DNA of 64,000 nucleotides, taken from the NCBI GenBank assembly GCA_040255675.1, contig JBDZVM010000016.1, forward strand, positions 1-64,000. Reading direction: 5' to 3'. Position numbers and translations under genes: made by a program. Below the pieces are notes generated by a model. The model saw nothing but the letters and a program-made list of their open reading frames with translations, was not told where the DNA came from and did not search any database. Positions 33,194-42,133 of the stretch are shown piece after piece. Source of the stretch: JBDZVM01 sp040255675 (GTDB lineage Bacteria > Actinomycetota > Actinomycetes > Acidothermales > Acidothermaceae). The first letter of the stretch is position 1. The number at the start of each line of letters is the position of its first letter.

Positions 33194-35332
33194 GTGAGCC
33201 ACGATTCGAGCGTGACCGAAGGTATCGAAAGCATCGTCGACGACTCCATCAGCCATGCCGGCGTTGGTTCGGCTGGTGGTGCGGGCACGAACGGCCGCGC
33301 CGAGCCGAGTAGCCGCGCCGAGCCGAGTAGCAGTACCGGGCAGAACGGCAAGCCCGCTCCCTCGCGTTACAACGCGGCGTCGATCCAGGTGCTCGAGGGT
33401 CTCGAGGCGGTTCGCAAGCGCCCTGGCATGTACATCGGCTCCACGGGCGAGCGTGGTCTTCACCATCTCGTCTACGAGGTGGTCGACAACGCGGTCGACG
33501 AAGCGCTCGCCGGGTTTTGCGACACGATCAAGGTCGACCTGTTGGCTGACGGCGGCGTGCGAGTGATCGACAACGGTCGCGGCATCCCCGTCGACATGCA
33601 CCCGATCGAGAAGAAACCGGCCGTCGAAGTCGTCTTGACGGTTTTGCACGCCGGCGGCAAGTTCGGCGGCGGCGGCTACAAGGTTTCCGGCGGCTTGCAC
33701 GGCGTAGGCGTTTCGGTGGTCAACGCGTTGTCGAGCCGACTCGACGTTGCCGTCAAGCGCGACGGTTACGTGTGGCGGCAAAGTTACGAATACGGCGCGC
33801 CGATGGCGCCGCTCGAGCGTGGTGAGAAAACCGACGAGACCGGCACCACCGTCACGTTTTGGGCCAGCCCTGAAATTTTCGAGACGACCGATTACAACTT
33901 CGAGACGCTGTCGACGCGTTTCCGCGAGATGGCGTTTCTCAACAAGGGCCTCACGTTGTCGCTATGCGACGAGCGGCCGGCGCGGCACACTCCCGACGCG
34001 GACGACGAAAAGCCTGCCGTCGGCAGCGACCCTTCGGAGGTCACCTACCGCTACGACGGCGGCCTCGTCGACTACGTCGCCCATCTCAACGCCACCAAAG
34101 AGCCGGTGCACCGCAGCATCATTTCTATCGAACAAGAAGACGCGGCCACCGGCATGAGCCTCGAAATCGCCATGCAGTGGAACATCGGCTACACCGAGTC
34201 GGTGCACACGTTCGCCAACACCATCAACACTCACGAGGGCGGCACCCACGAAGAGGGTTTTCGCGCGGCACTGACCTACCTGGTCAACAAGTTCGGTGAA
34301 GACTGGAATCTCATCAAGAAGAAAGAAGACCGGCTTTCCGGCGAAGACGTTCGTGAAGGCCTCACCGCCATCGTGTCAGTGAAGCTCACCGATCCGCAGT
34401 TCGAAGGCCAGACGAAGACCAAGCTAGGCAACACCGACGCGAAGTCGTTCGTGCAGACCGTCTGTAACGACAAACTCGGCGAGTGGTTTGAGAAAAATCC
34501 GAGCGAAGGCAAAGACATCGTCCGCAAGGGCATTCAAGCGGCGACTGCGCGGGTGGCCGCTCGCAAGGCTCGCGACCTCGCCCGTAACCGCAAGGGGTTG
34601 CTCGGCGGCGGGGGTTTACCGGGCAAGCTGATCGACTGCCAGAGCTCGCACCCCGAGGAATGCGAACTCTTCATCGTCGAAGGCGACTCCGCGGGCGGGT
34701 CGGCACGTCAAGGCCGCGATCCGCGCACCCAGGCGATCCTCCCCATCCGAGGAAAAATCCTCAACGTCGAGCGCGCGCGAATCGACCGCGTGTTGCAGAA
34801 CAACGAAGTGCAGGCCGTTATCTCGGCGCTCGGCACCGGTGTGCACGACGACTTCGACATTGACAAGCTGCGGTACCACAAAATCGTGCTGATGGCCGAC
34901 GCCGACGTCGACGGTCAGCACATCCGCACCTTGCTACTCACCTTGCTCTTCCGCTTCATGAAGCCGCTCGTCGAGGCCGGTCATGTTTACCTCGCTCAGC
35001 CGCCGCTGTATCGCATCAAGTGGAGCAACGCGCCGCACGAGTTCGCGTACTCCGACCGCGAACGCGACGGGCTCATCGAGACCGGCCAGGCGGCGGGCCG
35101 CAAGCTCCCGAAAGAGCAAGGGATGCAGCGCTACAAGGGTCTCGGCGAAATGAACCCCGAAGAATTGTGGAGCACGACTATGGATCCCACTCAGCGGGTG
35201 CTCCTCCAGGTCAGCCTCGACGACGCCATCCAAGCCGACGAAACGTTCAGCATTTTGATGGGCGAAGACGTCGAGCAACGGCGTTCGTTTATTCAGCGCA
35301 ACGCCAAGGACGTCCGCTTTCTCGACATCTAA
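33194..35332 (+). CDS. gyrB: DNA gyrase subunit B
   Basis: The 712-residue product has the GHKL ATPase domain (LEGLEAVRKRPGMYIGST, DNGRGIPVD, SGGLHGVGVSVVNALS), the transducer, and the TOPRIM domain with EGDSAGGSARQGRD and DADVDGQHI. The N-terminal ~55 residues are a variable Ser/Gly-rich extension with an 18-bp tandem duplication giving RAEPSS twice (33296-33331). The GTG at 33194 follows an AGGAGG; GTG 33212 is an alternative. Confidence 0.96.
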   Translation: MSHDSSVTEGIESIVDDSISHAGVGSAGGAGTNGRAEPSSRAEPSSSTGQNGKPAPSRYNAASIQVLEGLEAVRKRPGMYIGSTGERGLHHLVYEVVDNAVDEALAGFCDTIKVDLLADGGVRVIDNGRGIPVDMHPIEKKPAVEVVLTVLHAGGKFGGGGYKVSGGLHGVGVSVVNALSSRLDVAVKRDGYVWRQSYEYGAPMAPLERGEKTDETGTTVTFWASPEIFETTDYNFETLSTRFREMAFLNKGLTLSLCDERPARHTPDADDEKPAVGSDPSEVTYRYDGGLVDYVAHLNATKEPVHRSIISIEQEDAATGMSLEIAMQWNIGYTESVHTFANTINTHEGGTHEEGFRAALTYLVNKFGEDWNLIKKKEDRLSGEDVREGLTAIVSVKLTDPQFEGQTKTKLGNTDAKSFVQTVCNDKLGEWFEKNPSEGKDIVRKGIQAATARVAARKARDLARNRKGLLGGGGLPGKLIDCQSSHPEECELFIVEGDSAGGSARQGRDPRTQAILPIRGKILNVERARIDRVLQNNEVQAVISALGTGVHDDFDIDKLRYHKIVLMADADVDGQHIRTLLLTLLFRFMKPLVEAGHVYLAQPPLYRIKWSNAPHEFAYSDRERDGLIETGQAAGRKLPKEQGMQRYKGLGEMNPEELWSTTMDPTQRVLLQVSLDDAIQADETFSILMGEDVEQRRSFIQRNAKDVRFLDI
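33296..33331. repeat. 18-bp perfect tandem duplication in the gyrB 5' end
   Basis: The unit CGCGCCGAGCCGAGTAGC occurs twice in direct tandem, encoding RAEPSS-RAEPSS in the non-conserved N-terminal extension of GyrB. It is in frame, so the protein is intact. Confidence 0.9.
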
Positions 35333-35369
35333 ATAACAAACCCGCTGTGCGGGCACAAAAGGAAACTCC

Positions 35370-38093
35370 GTGAGCCAAGACACCACGTTGCCGCCTGAGG
35401 GCGGCCGCATCGAGCCGGTCGACCTCCAGGTCGAGATGCAGCGCAGCTATCTCGACTACGCGATGAGCGTCATTGTCGGCCGAGCGTTGCCCGAAGTGCG
35501 CGACGGCCTCAAGCCGGTGCACCGCCGGGTGCTCTACGCCATGTTCGACGGCGGCTACCGGCCCGACCGCGGCTACTTCAAGTGCGCCCGCGTGGTGGGT
35601 GACGTCATCGGCAGTTACCACCCGCACGGCGACTCCGCGGTCTACGACACGTTGGTGCGGCTGGCCCAACCGTGGGTGATGCGCCATCCGCTGGTCGACG
35701 GGCAGGGTAACTTCGGCTCTCCGGGCAACGACCCCGCTGCCGCGATGCGCTACACGGAGTGCCGGCTCGCGCCGCTGGCGATGGAAATGCTGCGTGATAT
35801 CGGCGAAGAAACTGTCGATTTCACGCCGAATTACGACGGCCGCCAGCTCGAACCCGTTATTTTGCCAGCCCGTTTCCCGAACCTGTTGGTCAATGGCTCC
35901 GCGGGCATCGCCGTCGGCATGGCGACGAACATTCCGCCGCACAACCTGCGCGAGGTCGCCGCGGGCGCGCAATGGGCACTTGAGCACCCGGGGGTCACGC
36001 GCGAAGAACTCCTCGAAGCGTTGGTGCAACGGATCCAGGGCCCCGACTTCCCGACGGGCGGCCTTATCGTCGGCCGCCGCGGTATCGACGAGGCTTACCG
36101 CACCGGTCGCGGATCGGTCACGATGCGAGCGGTCATTGACGTCGAAGAAGATAGTCGCGGCCGCCAGCTTCTTGTCATCACGCAGCTTCCCTACCAAGTC
36201 AACCCCGACAACTTGGCTTTGCGAATCGCCGAGCTCGTCAACGACGGCAAACTAGCGGGCATCGCCGATATCCGCGACGATTCTTCCTCGCGCACTGGGC
36301 AACGACTCGTCATCGTGCTCAAGCGCGACGCCGTGGCGAAGGTCGTCATCGCCAACCTTTACAAGCACACACAGCTGCAAGACACCTTCGGGTGCAACAT
36401 GGTGGCGCTCGTCGATAACGTGCCCCGCACGCTCACCCTCGACGGATTCATCAGACACTGGGTCAATCACCAAATCGACGTCATCGTCCGGCGCACTCGC
36501 TACCGGCTGCGCAAGGCCGAAGAGCGCGCGCACATCTTGCGCGCGCTCGTCAAGGCGCTCGACCAACTCGACGCCGTCATCGAATTGATCCGCAATTCGC
36601 CGTCCGCCGACGAAGCTCGAAACGGATTGATGCGGCTGCTCGACGTCGACGAAGTGCAGGCAACCGCGATTCTCGACATGCAGCTGCGCCGGCTCGCTGC
36701 GCTGGAGCGGCAAAAGACGCTCGACGAACTCGAGAAGATCGAAGCCGAAATCGCCGAGTTCAACGCGATTTTGGCCGACGAGAGTCGCCAGCGGAGCATC
36801 ATCAGCGACGAGCTGAAAGAAATCGTCGACAAGTACGGCGACGACCGGCGCAGCAAGATTGTGCCGTTCGACGGCGAGGTCAGCATGGAAGACCTCATCG
36901 CCGAGGAAGACGTCGTTGTCACGATTACGAACGGCGGATACGCCAAGCGCACCAAGGTTGACCTTTACCGCGCGCAGCGCCGCGGCGGCAAGGGCGTGAT
37001 CGGCGCGCAGCTTCGCCAAGACGACGTCGTCGAGCACTTTTTCGTTACGACGACGCACCACTGGATTTTGTTCTTCACCGACAAGGGCCGGGTGTATCGC
37101 GCGAAGGCTTATGAGCTGCCGGAGGCGGCGCGTAGCGCACGAGGTCAACACGTCGCCAACCTGCTGGCTTTCCAGCCTGACGAAAACATAGCCCAGGTGC
37201 TGGCACTGAAGGATTACGACGTCGCGCCCTACCTCGTACTCGCCACCCAGCACGGCCTCGTGAAGAAGACGCCGTTGCACGACTTCGATTCCAATCGGTC
37301 GGGCGGCGTTATCGCGATCAATCTGCGCGAAGACGACTCGGTGATTTCGGCCCGTCTGGTGTCGCCGGACGACGATCTGCTTCTCGTCAGCCGTAAGGGT
37401 CAATCGATCCGGTTTCGCGCCGACGACGATGCGCTGCGGCCCATGGGCCGGGCGACGTCCGGTGTGATCGGCATGCGCTTCAAGGACGGCGACGGGCTGC
37501 TAGCGATGATGGTCGTGCGCCCTGACGCGTACGTGTTCACCGCCACCGACGGCGGATACGCGAAGCGCACGTTGATCGACGAGTACCCCGTGCAGGGGCG
37601 CGGCGGCCACGGCGTCTTGACCGCGAAGCTCACCGACGACCGCGGCGGCCTCGTCGGCGCGTTGATGGTCGATGAGACCGACGAGGTGTTCGCGATCACC
37701 TCGAATGGCGGAGTGATCCGCACGAGAGCCGACGAAGTGCGCCCGACGTCGCGGGCCACCATGGGCGTGCGGCTCATCAACTTGTCGAACGGCGACGCCG
37801 TCGTGGGAGTCACGCGCAACGCGGAGTCGGCGTCCGGTGTCGACGACGCGGACGACGCCGACGCCGACGACGAGACGAACGACGGAGCGGACAGCGACGC
37901 CAGGAGAGTCGACGCGGAGCTGATCGACGAGGAGTTGGCCGGTACCGGGTCGGCCGGGTTGGCTGACGTCGCGGCCGAAGACGACGACAATGAGAGCGAC
38001 GAGCCCGGTAGAGTCGCCGGATCGGTGGAGTCGTCCGACTCGACCGACGCGCAACCGGCCGACGCGAGTGATCCGGAACAGGGAGATTCGTGA
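35370..38093 (+). CDS. gyrA: DNA gyrase subunit A, with long acidic C-terminal tail
   Basis: The product is 907 residues. The quinolone-pocket helix reads YHPHGDSAVYDTLVRLAQ with serine at the E. coli Ser83 position, where M. tuberculosis has alanine. The catalytic tyrosine lies in AAMRYTECRLAP. The C-terminal beta-pinwheel has the GyrA box QRRGGKG. The last ~95 residues, after VVGVTRNAES, are strongly acidic (runs of DDADDADADDE and EDDDNESDEP) and longer than in most gyrases. Such tails can modulate DNA wrapping, as in E. coli. The stop overlaps the DUF3566 gene. Confidence 0.96.
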   Translation: MSQDTTLPPEGGRIEPVDLQVEMQRSYLDYAMSVIVGRALPEVRDGLKPVHRRVLYAMFDGGYRPDRGYFKCARVVGDVIGSYHPHGDSAVYDTLVRLAQPWVMRHPLVDGQGNFGSPGNDPAAAMRYTECRLAPLAMEMLRDIGEETVDFTPNYDGRQLEPVILPARFPNLLVNGSAGIAVGMATNIPPHNLREVAAGAQWALEHPGVTREELLEALVQRIQGPDFPTGGLIVGRRGIDEAYRTGRGSVTMRAVIDVEEDSRGRQLLVITQLPYQVNPDNLALRIAELVNDGKLAGIADIRDDSSSRTGQRLVIVLKRDAVAKVVIANLYKHTQLQDTFGCNMVALVDNVPRTLTLDGFIRHWVNHQIDVIVRRTRYRLRKAEERAHILRALVKALDQLDAVIELIRNSPSADEARNGLMRLLDVDEVQATAILDMQLRRLAALERQKTLDELEKIEAEIAEFNAILADESRQRSIISDELKEIVDKYGDDRRSKIVPFDGEVSMEDLIAEEDVVVTITNGGYAKRTKVDLYRAQRRGGKGVIGAQLRQDDVVEHFFVTTTHHWILFFTDKGRVYRAKAYELPEAARSARGQHVANLLAFQPDENIAQVLALKDYDVAPYLVLATQHGLVKKTPLHDFDSNRSGGVIAINLREDDSVISARLVSPDDDLLLVSRKGQSIRFRADDDALRPMGRATSGVIGMRFKDGDGLLAMMVVRPDAYVFTATDGGYAKRTLIDEYPVQGRGGHGVLTAKLTDDRGGLVGALMVDETDEVFAITSNGGVIRTRADEVRPTSRATMGVRLINLSNGDAVVGVTRNAESASGVDDADDADADDETNDGADSDARRVDAELIDEELAGTGSAGLADVAAEDDDNESDEPGRVAGSVESSDSTDAQPADASDPEQGDS

Positions 38094-38710
38094 GCGATCC
38101 CAACCGGCCAGGCCCTCGGGTGCCGACGACGACGCCACCCGACGAGCCCCGGCTCGAGCGGTCGGCCGATCCGCGCGCGGGGCGCGACGGTGGCCAAACC
38201 ACAGGTGCCCACTCAGCCCGCACCGCCGTCGGCGACGCGACGACGGTCACGCCCGACGTGTCCGCCGGCTCGGGTCGATCGGGCTCGCTGCCGCCGGACG
38301 CCTCGGCACGCGCGGCGCGCCCGGCGCGCATCTCGGTCGCCCGCCGCGGCCCGCGTCGTGCCCGTCTGGTCATCAAGCACATCGACCCCTGGACCGTCAT
38401 GAAGGTCACCTTCGTGGTCTCGCTGGTCGTCTTGGTGGTGGTAGTGATCGCGGTCGCGATCATTTACGCCGTGCTCGGCAAGATGGGTGTTTGGGATCAA
38501 ATCAACAGCTTGGTCAACTCAGTTGCCCCCACGACGGCGAGCGAGGCCTGGCACAACCCGCTCTCCGGTAGCCGAGTGATCGGCATCACAGCCGCGGTTG
38601 GCGCGATCAACGTCGTCCTGATGACCGCGCTGGCAACGCTCGGTGCCGCGATCTACAACCTGATCTCCGACTTGGTCGGCGGTATCGAGGTCACGCTCAG
38701 CGATCCGTGA
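38090..38710 (+). CDS. DUF3566 membrane protein (Rv0007-like)
   Basis: The 206-residue protein has a disordered N-terminus (~85 residues) and then the DUF3566 domain: VIKHIDPWTVMKVTFVVSLVVLVVVVIAVAIIYAVLGKMGVWDQIN with a first membrane helix, and a second helix at VIGITAAVGAINVVLMTALATLGAAIYNL. It overlaps gyrA by 4 bp and precedes tRNA-Ile, as in M. tuberculosis. Function unknown; conserved in actinobacteria. Confidence 0.9.
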   Translation: MSDPNRPGPRVPTTTPPDEPRLERSADPRAGRDGGQTTGAHSARTAVGDATTVTPDVSAGSGRSGSLPPDASARAARPARISVARRGPRRARLVIKHIDPWTVMKVTFVVSLVVLVVVVIAVAIIYAVLGKMGVWDQINSLVNSVAPTTASEAWHNPLSGSRVIGITAAVGAINVVLMTALATLGAAIYNLISDLVGGIEVTLSDP

Positions 38711-38788
38711 TTTGTCGCTCGGCCCTTCCCGCCTATCCGGATTGGGAACCGGCGTCGCCATCAGATACCCTCGCTAGGCACGAAACTG

Positions 38789-38862
38789 GGGCCTGTAGCT
38801 CAGTTGGTTAGAGCGCATCCCTGATAAGGATGAGGCCGGAGGTTCAAGTCCTCCCAGGCCCA
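38789..38862 (+). tRNA. tRNA-Ile (GAT)
   Basis: The 74-nt cloverleaf has acceptor GGGCCTG/CAGGCCC, D-arm GCTC..GAGC, anticodon loop CTGATAA (GAT) and T-arm GGAGG-TTCAAGT-CCTCC with a discriminator A. The terminal CCA is only partly encoded (CC). It follows gyrA-DUF3566, the conserved ileT position. Confidence 0.97.
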
Positions 38863-38892
38863 CCCCGACGTGTAGATCTGAGGTGGTGCCGC

Positions 38893-39015
38893 GTGAAGAA
38901 GCTTCTCTTGCTGGCGCTGGCCGCGGTCGGCGGGTTCTTCGTCTACCGTCGAGTGCAGGCCGCCCAGGCTGAAGAGGATCTCTGGATCGAGGCGACCAGC
39001 TCGGAGCAAGGCTGA
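38893..39015 (+). CDS. DLW-39 family mini-protein
   Basis: The 40-residue protein is a short basic N-terminus, one membrane helix (KKLLLLALAAVGGFFVYRRV) and an acidic tail ending EEDLWIEATSS, which contains the DLW motif that names this actinobacterial family. It sits between tRNA-Ile and tRNA-Ala. The GTG start at 38893 gives the usual ~39-residue length. Function unknown; probably a membrane-anchored peptide. Confidence 0.85.
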   Translation: MKKLLLLALAAVGGFFVYRRVQAAQAEEDLWIEATSSEQG

Positions 39016-39048
39016 GCCGGACGTCGGGTACGCCCGGCCAGCACACGC

Positions 39049-39121
39049 GGGGACGTAGCTCAACTGGCAGAGCACCGCCTTTGCAAGGCGGGGGTTGAGG
39101 GTTCAAGTCCCTTCGTCTCCA
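39049..39121 (+). tRNA. tRNA-Ala (TGC)
   Basis: The 73-nt cloverleaf has acceptor GGGGACG/CGTCTCC, D-arm GCTC..GAGC, anticodon stem CCGCC-TTTGCAA-GGCGG (TGC) and T-arm GAGGG-TTCAAGT-CCCTT. CCA is not fully encoded. It is paired with tRNA-Ile as in M. tuberculosis. Confidence 0.97.
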
Positions 39122-39144
39122 CCGTTTAGCATGCGTAGAGAGCG

Positions 39145-39852
39145 ATGCTGGCGATGATCTGGCAAGCCCTGATTCGCGAATTATCGCGCGTCGAGAAGGC
39201 GTTGCGTGCGCGCTGGCGAGATCGGAAGATCGCCGGGTTTGCCGCGACCTTATTACTTTTCAGCGCGTTGGTCACTGCCCACGTGGTCGACTGTTACCGC
39301 CCTGGCGAGTCTTGGGTCAACGATTGCTGCACCGAGCAGGATTCGTATCCGTTCTTGACCTGGTTGTGGCGCATCCCGGGATCAGTGATCGCTCCGGCGC
39401 GCGACCTTCCGGTCTGGGGATCGGTCCTTCAGGTGCTCGTCGTCGTCGGCATCGCCGAAGCGGCGTTCGGTACTCGCCGAACGCTGCTGGTGGCCGCCGC
39501 TGGGCACGTCGTCGCGACCTTCGGCGCCCGCGTTCTTCTCTGGCTCGGACCGGGTTACTTTCTCGGCTTGCCGGCGCTCGACGGGCGTTTGCCGGATACC
39601 GGGCCGTCGGCGGTGACTGTCGCGTTGACCGCTTACCTGGCGGTCGGGTTGCGCTCCCCGCTCCTGGGCAGCCTCGCCACCGGCGGGGTCGCGTTTGCCG
39701 CGCTCATGCACTCTGATTTGGCGGGTCGCGAGCATATGGTGGCGTGGCTCGTTGGTGCGTGTTGCGGCGCGGTCCAACTCCTTGCATCGCGGTCGCGGGC
39801 GAAGCATGGGATGCGCGAGTTCGACACCGCGGGCGTTCTCGTCCGCCCGTAG
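39145..39852 (+). CDS. Rhomboid-related polytopic membrane protein, probably inactive
   Basis: The 235-residue protein has about six hydrophobic segments. It has a rhomboid-like layout (LVVVGIAEAAFGTRRTLLVAAAGHVVATFGARVLLW, then GPSAVTVALTAYLAVG and REHMVAWLVGACCG), but the serine-protease GxSG is replaced by TGPSAV. This matches the 'rhomboid-like' actinobacterial family of unknown activity. The extracytoplasmic loop after helix 1 has two adjacent cysteines (VNDCC). It follows tRNA-Ala by 23 bp. Confidence 0.65.
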   Translation: MLAMIWQALIRELSRVEKALRARWRDRKIAGFAATLLLFSALVTAHVVDCYRPGESWVNDCCTEQDSYPFLTWLWRIPGSVIAPARDLPVWGSVLQVLVVVGIAEAAFGTRRTLLVAAAGHVVATFGARVLLWLGPGYFLGLPALDGRLPDTGPSAVTVALTAYLAVGLRSPLLGSLATGGVAFAALMHSDLAGREHMVAWLVGACCGAVQLLASRSRAKHGMREFDTAGVLVRP

Positions 39853-40119
39853 CTACTTCGCCCTGAGAAGCGATCGTCGCCCTCATCGTCGTGTTCATCG
39901 CCTGTCCGCTGTTTCGTCAATGCTTTTCGCTGCAGGGCGTGTGCAACGATGATGACTTGCGTGAAGCCGGACATATTGACGCGTCAGCTGTGTTCGCCGT
40001 CCCGAAGCCTTGATCGTTTCGGTGCGCCTGCTCGCGGGCAGCGCACGTGACGGTTGGGTGACGTCGCTCGGGGGAAACCCTTGCCGGGCCGAAACGCCCG
40101 CGTCCAGGGGAGGTGCGTT

Positions 40120-40374
40120 GTGGCGACGTGCGAAGTCTGCGGCAACGAATACGACAAGGCGTTCGAGGTGTCGGCGGCGGGTGCGCGGCACACGTTCGAC
40201 AGCTTCGAATGCGCGATTCACTTGATGGCCCCGGTGTGCGAACACTGCGGTTGCAAGGTGATAGGTCACGGCGTCGAGGTCGACGGGCGATTCTTCTGCT
40301 GCGCCAACTGCGCTCGTGAGACGACGTCGACGGTCGATATCCGCGACCGTGCCGACGCCCAGGCCATTTCGTGA
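40120..40374 (+). CDS. Small Cys-rich zinc-ribbon / metallothionein-like protein
   Basis: The 84-residue protein has CEVCGNEYDKAF, FECAIHLMAP, CEHCGCKVIGHG and CCANCARE: four CxxC-type clusters with histidines, as in actinobacterial proteins annotated as prokaryotic metallothionein. A metal-binding or zinc-ribbon role is likely; partner unknown. GTG 40120 is chosen for the GGGGAGGTG upstream and because the conserved domain starts there. An aldo/keto reductase follows 31 bp later on the same strand. Confidence 0.8.
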   Translation: MATCEVCGNEYDKAFEVSAAGARHTFDSFECAIHLMAPVCEHCGCKVIGHGVEVDGRFFCCANCARETTSTVDIRDRADAQAIS

Positions 40375-40405
40375 GAATCATTCACGCGGTGGCAAAATCT
40401 CAGGC

Positions 40406-41347
40406 GTGATCGCGAAACGCGCGCTCGGCGCCACAGGCATCGAAGTCGGCGAGATCGGACTTGGCGCCTGGCAACTCGGCAACACTGACCAGTGGTCGGG
40501 CCCCGACCACGAGACGTCGCTGCGCATCGTCGACGAGGCGCTGCGGCTCGGCGTCAATCTCTTCGACACCGCACCCGGATACGCGAGCGGCCGCAGCGAA
40601 CGGCTGCTCGGCGAAGCGCTAGAGGGGCGGCGAAATCAGGCTGTCATCGTCAGCAAGTTCGGCCACAAAGCCGACGGCACAAGCGATTGGGACACCGACT
40701 CCATCGCGCCGGCCGTCGAGCGCACGCTGACGGCGTTACGCACCGACTATCTCGACGTCGTCTTGATGCACAGCCCACCGCGAGACCTTCTTGACGGCCG
40801 AAAAGCAAGCCATTACAAGGAATTCGAGCGGCTCCAAAACGCTGGCGTCGTCAAGGCCTACGGCGCCTCCGTCGACTGGGCCGCCGACATCGACCTAGTC
40901 GTCGAGACCACCGGCAGCCAGGTGGTCGAGGTCTTGCTCAACGTCTTTCACCAAGAACCGTTGCCCGCACTGGAAAAAGCGGCGGCGAAGGGCGTGGGCG
41001 CCATTGTCAAGGTGCCGCTCGATTCCGGTTGGTTGGGCGGTCGGTACGACAAGTTCTCGCGCTTTTCCGACGTCCGGTCGAGGTGGACGCTCGCCGACAT
41101 CGAACGGAGAGCCGCGCTCGTCGAGAAGCTCAAAGCGATCATCCCGGACGACGAACCCATGGCCCGATCCGCGTTGCGTTGGCTACTGGCCCAGCCATGC
41201 GTGTCGTCGGTGATCCCGGGTGCGAAGTCCGTCGAGCAGTTGCGTGAAAACGCGACGGCGCCGAACGCTCGGCTTTCTCGAGACGCGGTCGAGGCGATCG
41301 AGAGTCTCTGGGCAGCCGACATCGCCTCCGACCCGCTGCCCTGGTGA
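40406..41347 (+). CDS. Aldo/keto reductase
   Basis: The 313-residue TIM-barrel oxidoreductase shows the catalytic tetrad: Asp and Tyr in LFDTAPGYASGRSERLLGEAL, Lys in VIVSKFGH and His in VVLMHSPP. The NADPH-binding end is VIPGAKSVEQLRENATA. Substrate unknown. The frame extends upstream to 40316, but GTG 40406 begins the conserved 'KRALGATGIEVGEIGLGAWQLG'. Confidence 0.93.
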   Translation: MIAKRALGATGIEVGEIGLGAWQLGNTDQWSGPDHETSLRIVDEALRLGVNLFDTAPGYASGRSERLLGEALEGRRNQAVIVSKFGHKADGTSDWDTDSIAPAVERTLTALRTDYLDVVLMHSPPRDLLDGRKASHYKEFERLQNAGVVKAYGASVDWAADIDLVVETTGSQVVEVLLNVFHQEPLPALEKAAAKGVGAIVKVPLDSGWLGGRYDKFSRFSDVRSRWTLADIERRAALVEKLKAIIPDDEPMARSALRWLLAQPCVSSVIPGAKSVEQLRENATAPNARLSRDAVEAIESLWAADIASDPLPW

Positions 41348-41383
41348 TCACGAAAAAGCATTCGGCACCTACCTGGGCAAAAG

Positions 41384-41403
41384 TCTTCGGGATCACGCGA
41401 AGA
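41384..41403. terminator. Possible short hairpin between convergent genes
   Basis: TCTTCG (41384-41389) and CGAAGA (41398-41403) form a 6-bp stem between the aldo/keto reductase stop and the convergent gene's stop. Weak; no U-tract. Confidence 0.3.
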
Positions 41404-41415
41404 GAGGCTGCCGAG

Positions 41416-41886
41416 CTAAACCTCGTTGGTTCGGCGTTCCTCGTCGGTGGGCAACGGATACGGCGTGAGCTGAACGGGCTTGCCTGCCTGGGAAAGCCAC
41501 GCGGCGGCGGCGCCGATGGCTCCGCCGAGCGCGAGAAAGCCGATCGCGACCGGCCACCGGCGGCCCTTCTTCATGACGGCGGCGTCGCCTTCGCGAAGCG
41601 CGGCGGCGGCAAGCTTCGTGCGATGCACCGCTTCATCACGAAACGGCGCCGACCGCACCATCGCGGTGCCGACCGCGCCGACTGCCATCGGGGCGATCCG
41701 CTCCTTCATGAGCAACTGGGCGAGCTTCATCTGACGGCTCGCGCCATGGGCGGCTTGCTTGGCGGCCAGCTTCGCTGCCATCTTGCCGGCGGGCATGACC
41801 GGCGTGACTAACGCGTCGATGTGATGCCGGGCGGCGCCAAGGCGCAGCGCGACGGTGTCAGCGATCTTGTCTTTCGTCACGGTCAT
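41416..41886 (-). CDS. Unrecognised single-pass membrane protein
   Basis: The 156-residue protein starts at an ATG with GGAGGT at 41891-41896. The first ~110 residues are Ala/Lys/Met-rich helices (MPAGKMAAKLAAKQAAHGASRQ and similar), followed by one membrane helix (WPVAIGFLALGGAIGAAAAWL) and a polar tail. The composition suggests an amphipathic, possibly membrane-tethered helical bundle. I do not recognise a family. It is divergent from ppiA, across a region with three tandem hairpins. Confidence 0.7.
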   Translation of the reverse strand: MTVTKDKIADTVALRLGAARHHIDALVTPVMPAGKMAAKLAAKQAAHGASRQMKLAQLLMKERIAPMAVGAVGTAMVRSAPFRDEAVHRTKLAAAALREGDAAVMKKGRRWPVAIGFLALGGAIGAAAAWLSQAGKPVQLTPYPLPTDEERRTNEV

Positions 41887-42009
41887 CCGAACCTCCGACT
41901 GAGAGTGGCTCCAGCGATGCGCTGCTACCCACCGTACGACGGACCCATCCGTCCAACCCATGGAAAGATGGGATCCACCTGCGCGGCTCGACACCCGCGC
42001 ACCGCAAGT

Positions 42010-42086
42010 CGCGCACTGACTTGTGCGCGCTAGCACTCGCGCACCGACCGTGCGCACTAGCAGCACTCGCGCACTGACCGTGCGCG
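42010..42086. repeat. Three tandem copies of a hairpin-forming ~28-30-bp repeat
   Basis: Copies at 42010-42029, 42039-42055 and 42068-42086 each form a stem of (C)GCGCAC with GTGCGC(G) around a 5-6-nt loop (TGACTT, CGACC, TGACC). They are joined by CTAGCA(GCA)CT-like linkers. They lie in the 247-bp gap between the divergent 41886 gene and ppiA, about 50 bp before the ppiA start. They could be operators, a transcript structure or a small repeat family. Confidence 0.8.
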
Positions 42087-42133
42087 TTAGGCAGACGGCG
42101 CCTGGCGACGTCCGACTGGAAGGTACCCCACTC

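Noticed and set aside
36252..37403. 383-codon open frame antisense to gyrA
   Set aside because: Lies entirely inside the GyrA coding region with conserved motifs on the other strand.
42010..42086. Short CRISPR-like repeat array
   Set aside because: Repeats are separated by only a few similar linker bases rather than unique ~30-bp spacers, and no cas genes are present.
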